IMG/VR virus record: IMGVR_UViG_3300013112_000194
Location: 1 to 38,281 of that record
DNA length: 38,281 nt
Strand: one strand, 5' to 3'
DNA from: a virus
Part shown: piece after piece, positions 37,988 to 38,281 of the stretch
Layout of the letters: each line of letters opens with the position of its first letter
Numbering within the stretch: position 1 is the stretch's first letter
Notes under the pieces: model-generated
Databases searched by the model: none
What the model saw: the letters and a program-made list of their open reading frames with translations, nothing else
What the model was told of the DNA's origin: nothing
Position numbers and translations under genes: made by a program

Positions 37988-38281
37988 TGAAATTTATATG
38001 AAACACCACGCATCGGAGTTGATAGACTTAGATGCACCAACAGTAAAACTTTGGAGAGAAGGACAAGAACGTTGGTGTCAAAGAACACACGGAATGACTT
38101 CTGATGAATGGTATGCTAAACTTGATAACAAGTTAGAAGATGTCCCAATTGCTAATTATGACTTTGACAATGACGGTGTAGGTGGATACGGAAGTTCTGG
38201 TCGTAAACCATTGCCTAAGGAGTATTGGGATGATTTATATTGTATCGTGAATAAGGTGGAGAATGATGGAGAAGATGATGC
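37974..38281 (+). CDS. Partial hypothetical protein, runs off window
   Basis: ATG 37974 with taggag 6-11 bases upstream; the frame stays open to the window end (102 codons visible). Acidic, with DLDAPTVKLWREGQERWCQR and a Gly/Asp-rich stretch DFDNDGVGGYGSSG. It continues the small acidic gene run. The 3' end is outside the window. Confidence 0.6.
   Translation, partial: MALSDEIYMKHHASELIDLDAPTVKLWREGQERWCQRTHGMTSDEWYAKLDNKLEDVPIANYDFDNDGVGGYGSSGRKPLPKEYWDDLYCIVNKVENDGEDD

Overview
The window is about 65-68% A+T, coding on one strand only, tightly packed and rich in overlapping start/stop codons. It is a continuous segment of a T4-like (Tevenvirinae-type) myovirus genome. The evidence is a set of recognisable T4 replication and nucleotide-metabolism genes: gp61-type primase, topoisomerase II subunits (39 and 52), RNase H, DNA ligase (30), nrdA, nrdB and a GroES/gp31-like co-chaperonin. 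Alongside them are genes typical of marine T4-like phages: phoH, purM, thyX, a TusE/DsrC-like protein, metK and a RuvC-type resolvase. The host is probably an AT-rich marine Gram-negative bacterium. A phage-encoded outer-membrane porin-like barrel, Sec-type signal peptides and perfect sigma70-like promoters (TTGACA, 17 bp, TATAAT) support this. The exact host is not readable from the sequence.

Layout. 1-5031: head and virion-associated genes, including a P-loop kinase with a T4-type capsid-targeting N-terminus, SH3-like small proteins, a 504-residue basic polyprotein with repeated LxE|A/G prohead-protease sites, and small conserved virion genes. 5035-7940: primase, small zinc-ribbon proteins, a rhodanese-like protein lacking its cysteine, and a RuvC-like resolvase. 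7959-10181: a 740-residue adhesin/tail-type protein with a Cys-rich middle and a C-terminal PA14/GLEYA-like domain. 10185-19579: replication and nucleotide block (topoisomerase II, MazG-like, RNase H, ligase, purM, HAD). 19592-21924: a secretion/envelope cassette (porin plus several small signal-peptide or membrane proteins) bounded by terminators. 21998-25866: phoH, then a hypervariable-looking early region of tiny genes, G-rich tandem repeats, duplicated promoters and a marked excess of GATC. 25868-32537: metK, thyX, tRNA-Asp, tRNA-Glu, nrdA, nrdB, tRNA-Leu and tusE-like. 32546-38281: an operator-like 31-bp repeat array, tRNA-Cys, two SPPY methyltransferase-like genes flanking a GroES-like gene, and a run of small acidic hypothetical genes.

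How the genes work together. Primase, topoisomerase, RNase H, ligase and resolvase serve phage DNA replication and recombination. nrdAB, thyX, purM and the MazG-like protein feed nucleotide pools. metK could supply S-adenosylmethionine to the two methyltransferase-like proteins. tRNAs and the TusE-like protein touch translation and tRNA thiolation. The porin and secreted proteins would remodel the host envelope. Early genes appear to use host-type promoters and late genes T4-type TATAAATA boxes.

Limits: all family assignments are from motif recognition by eye. No homology search, promoter mapping or structure prediction was run.
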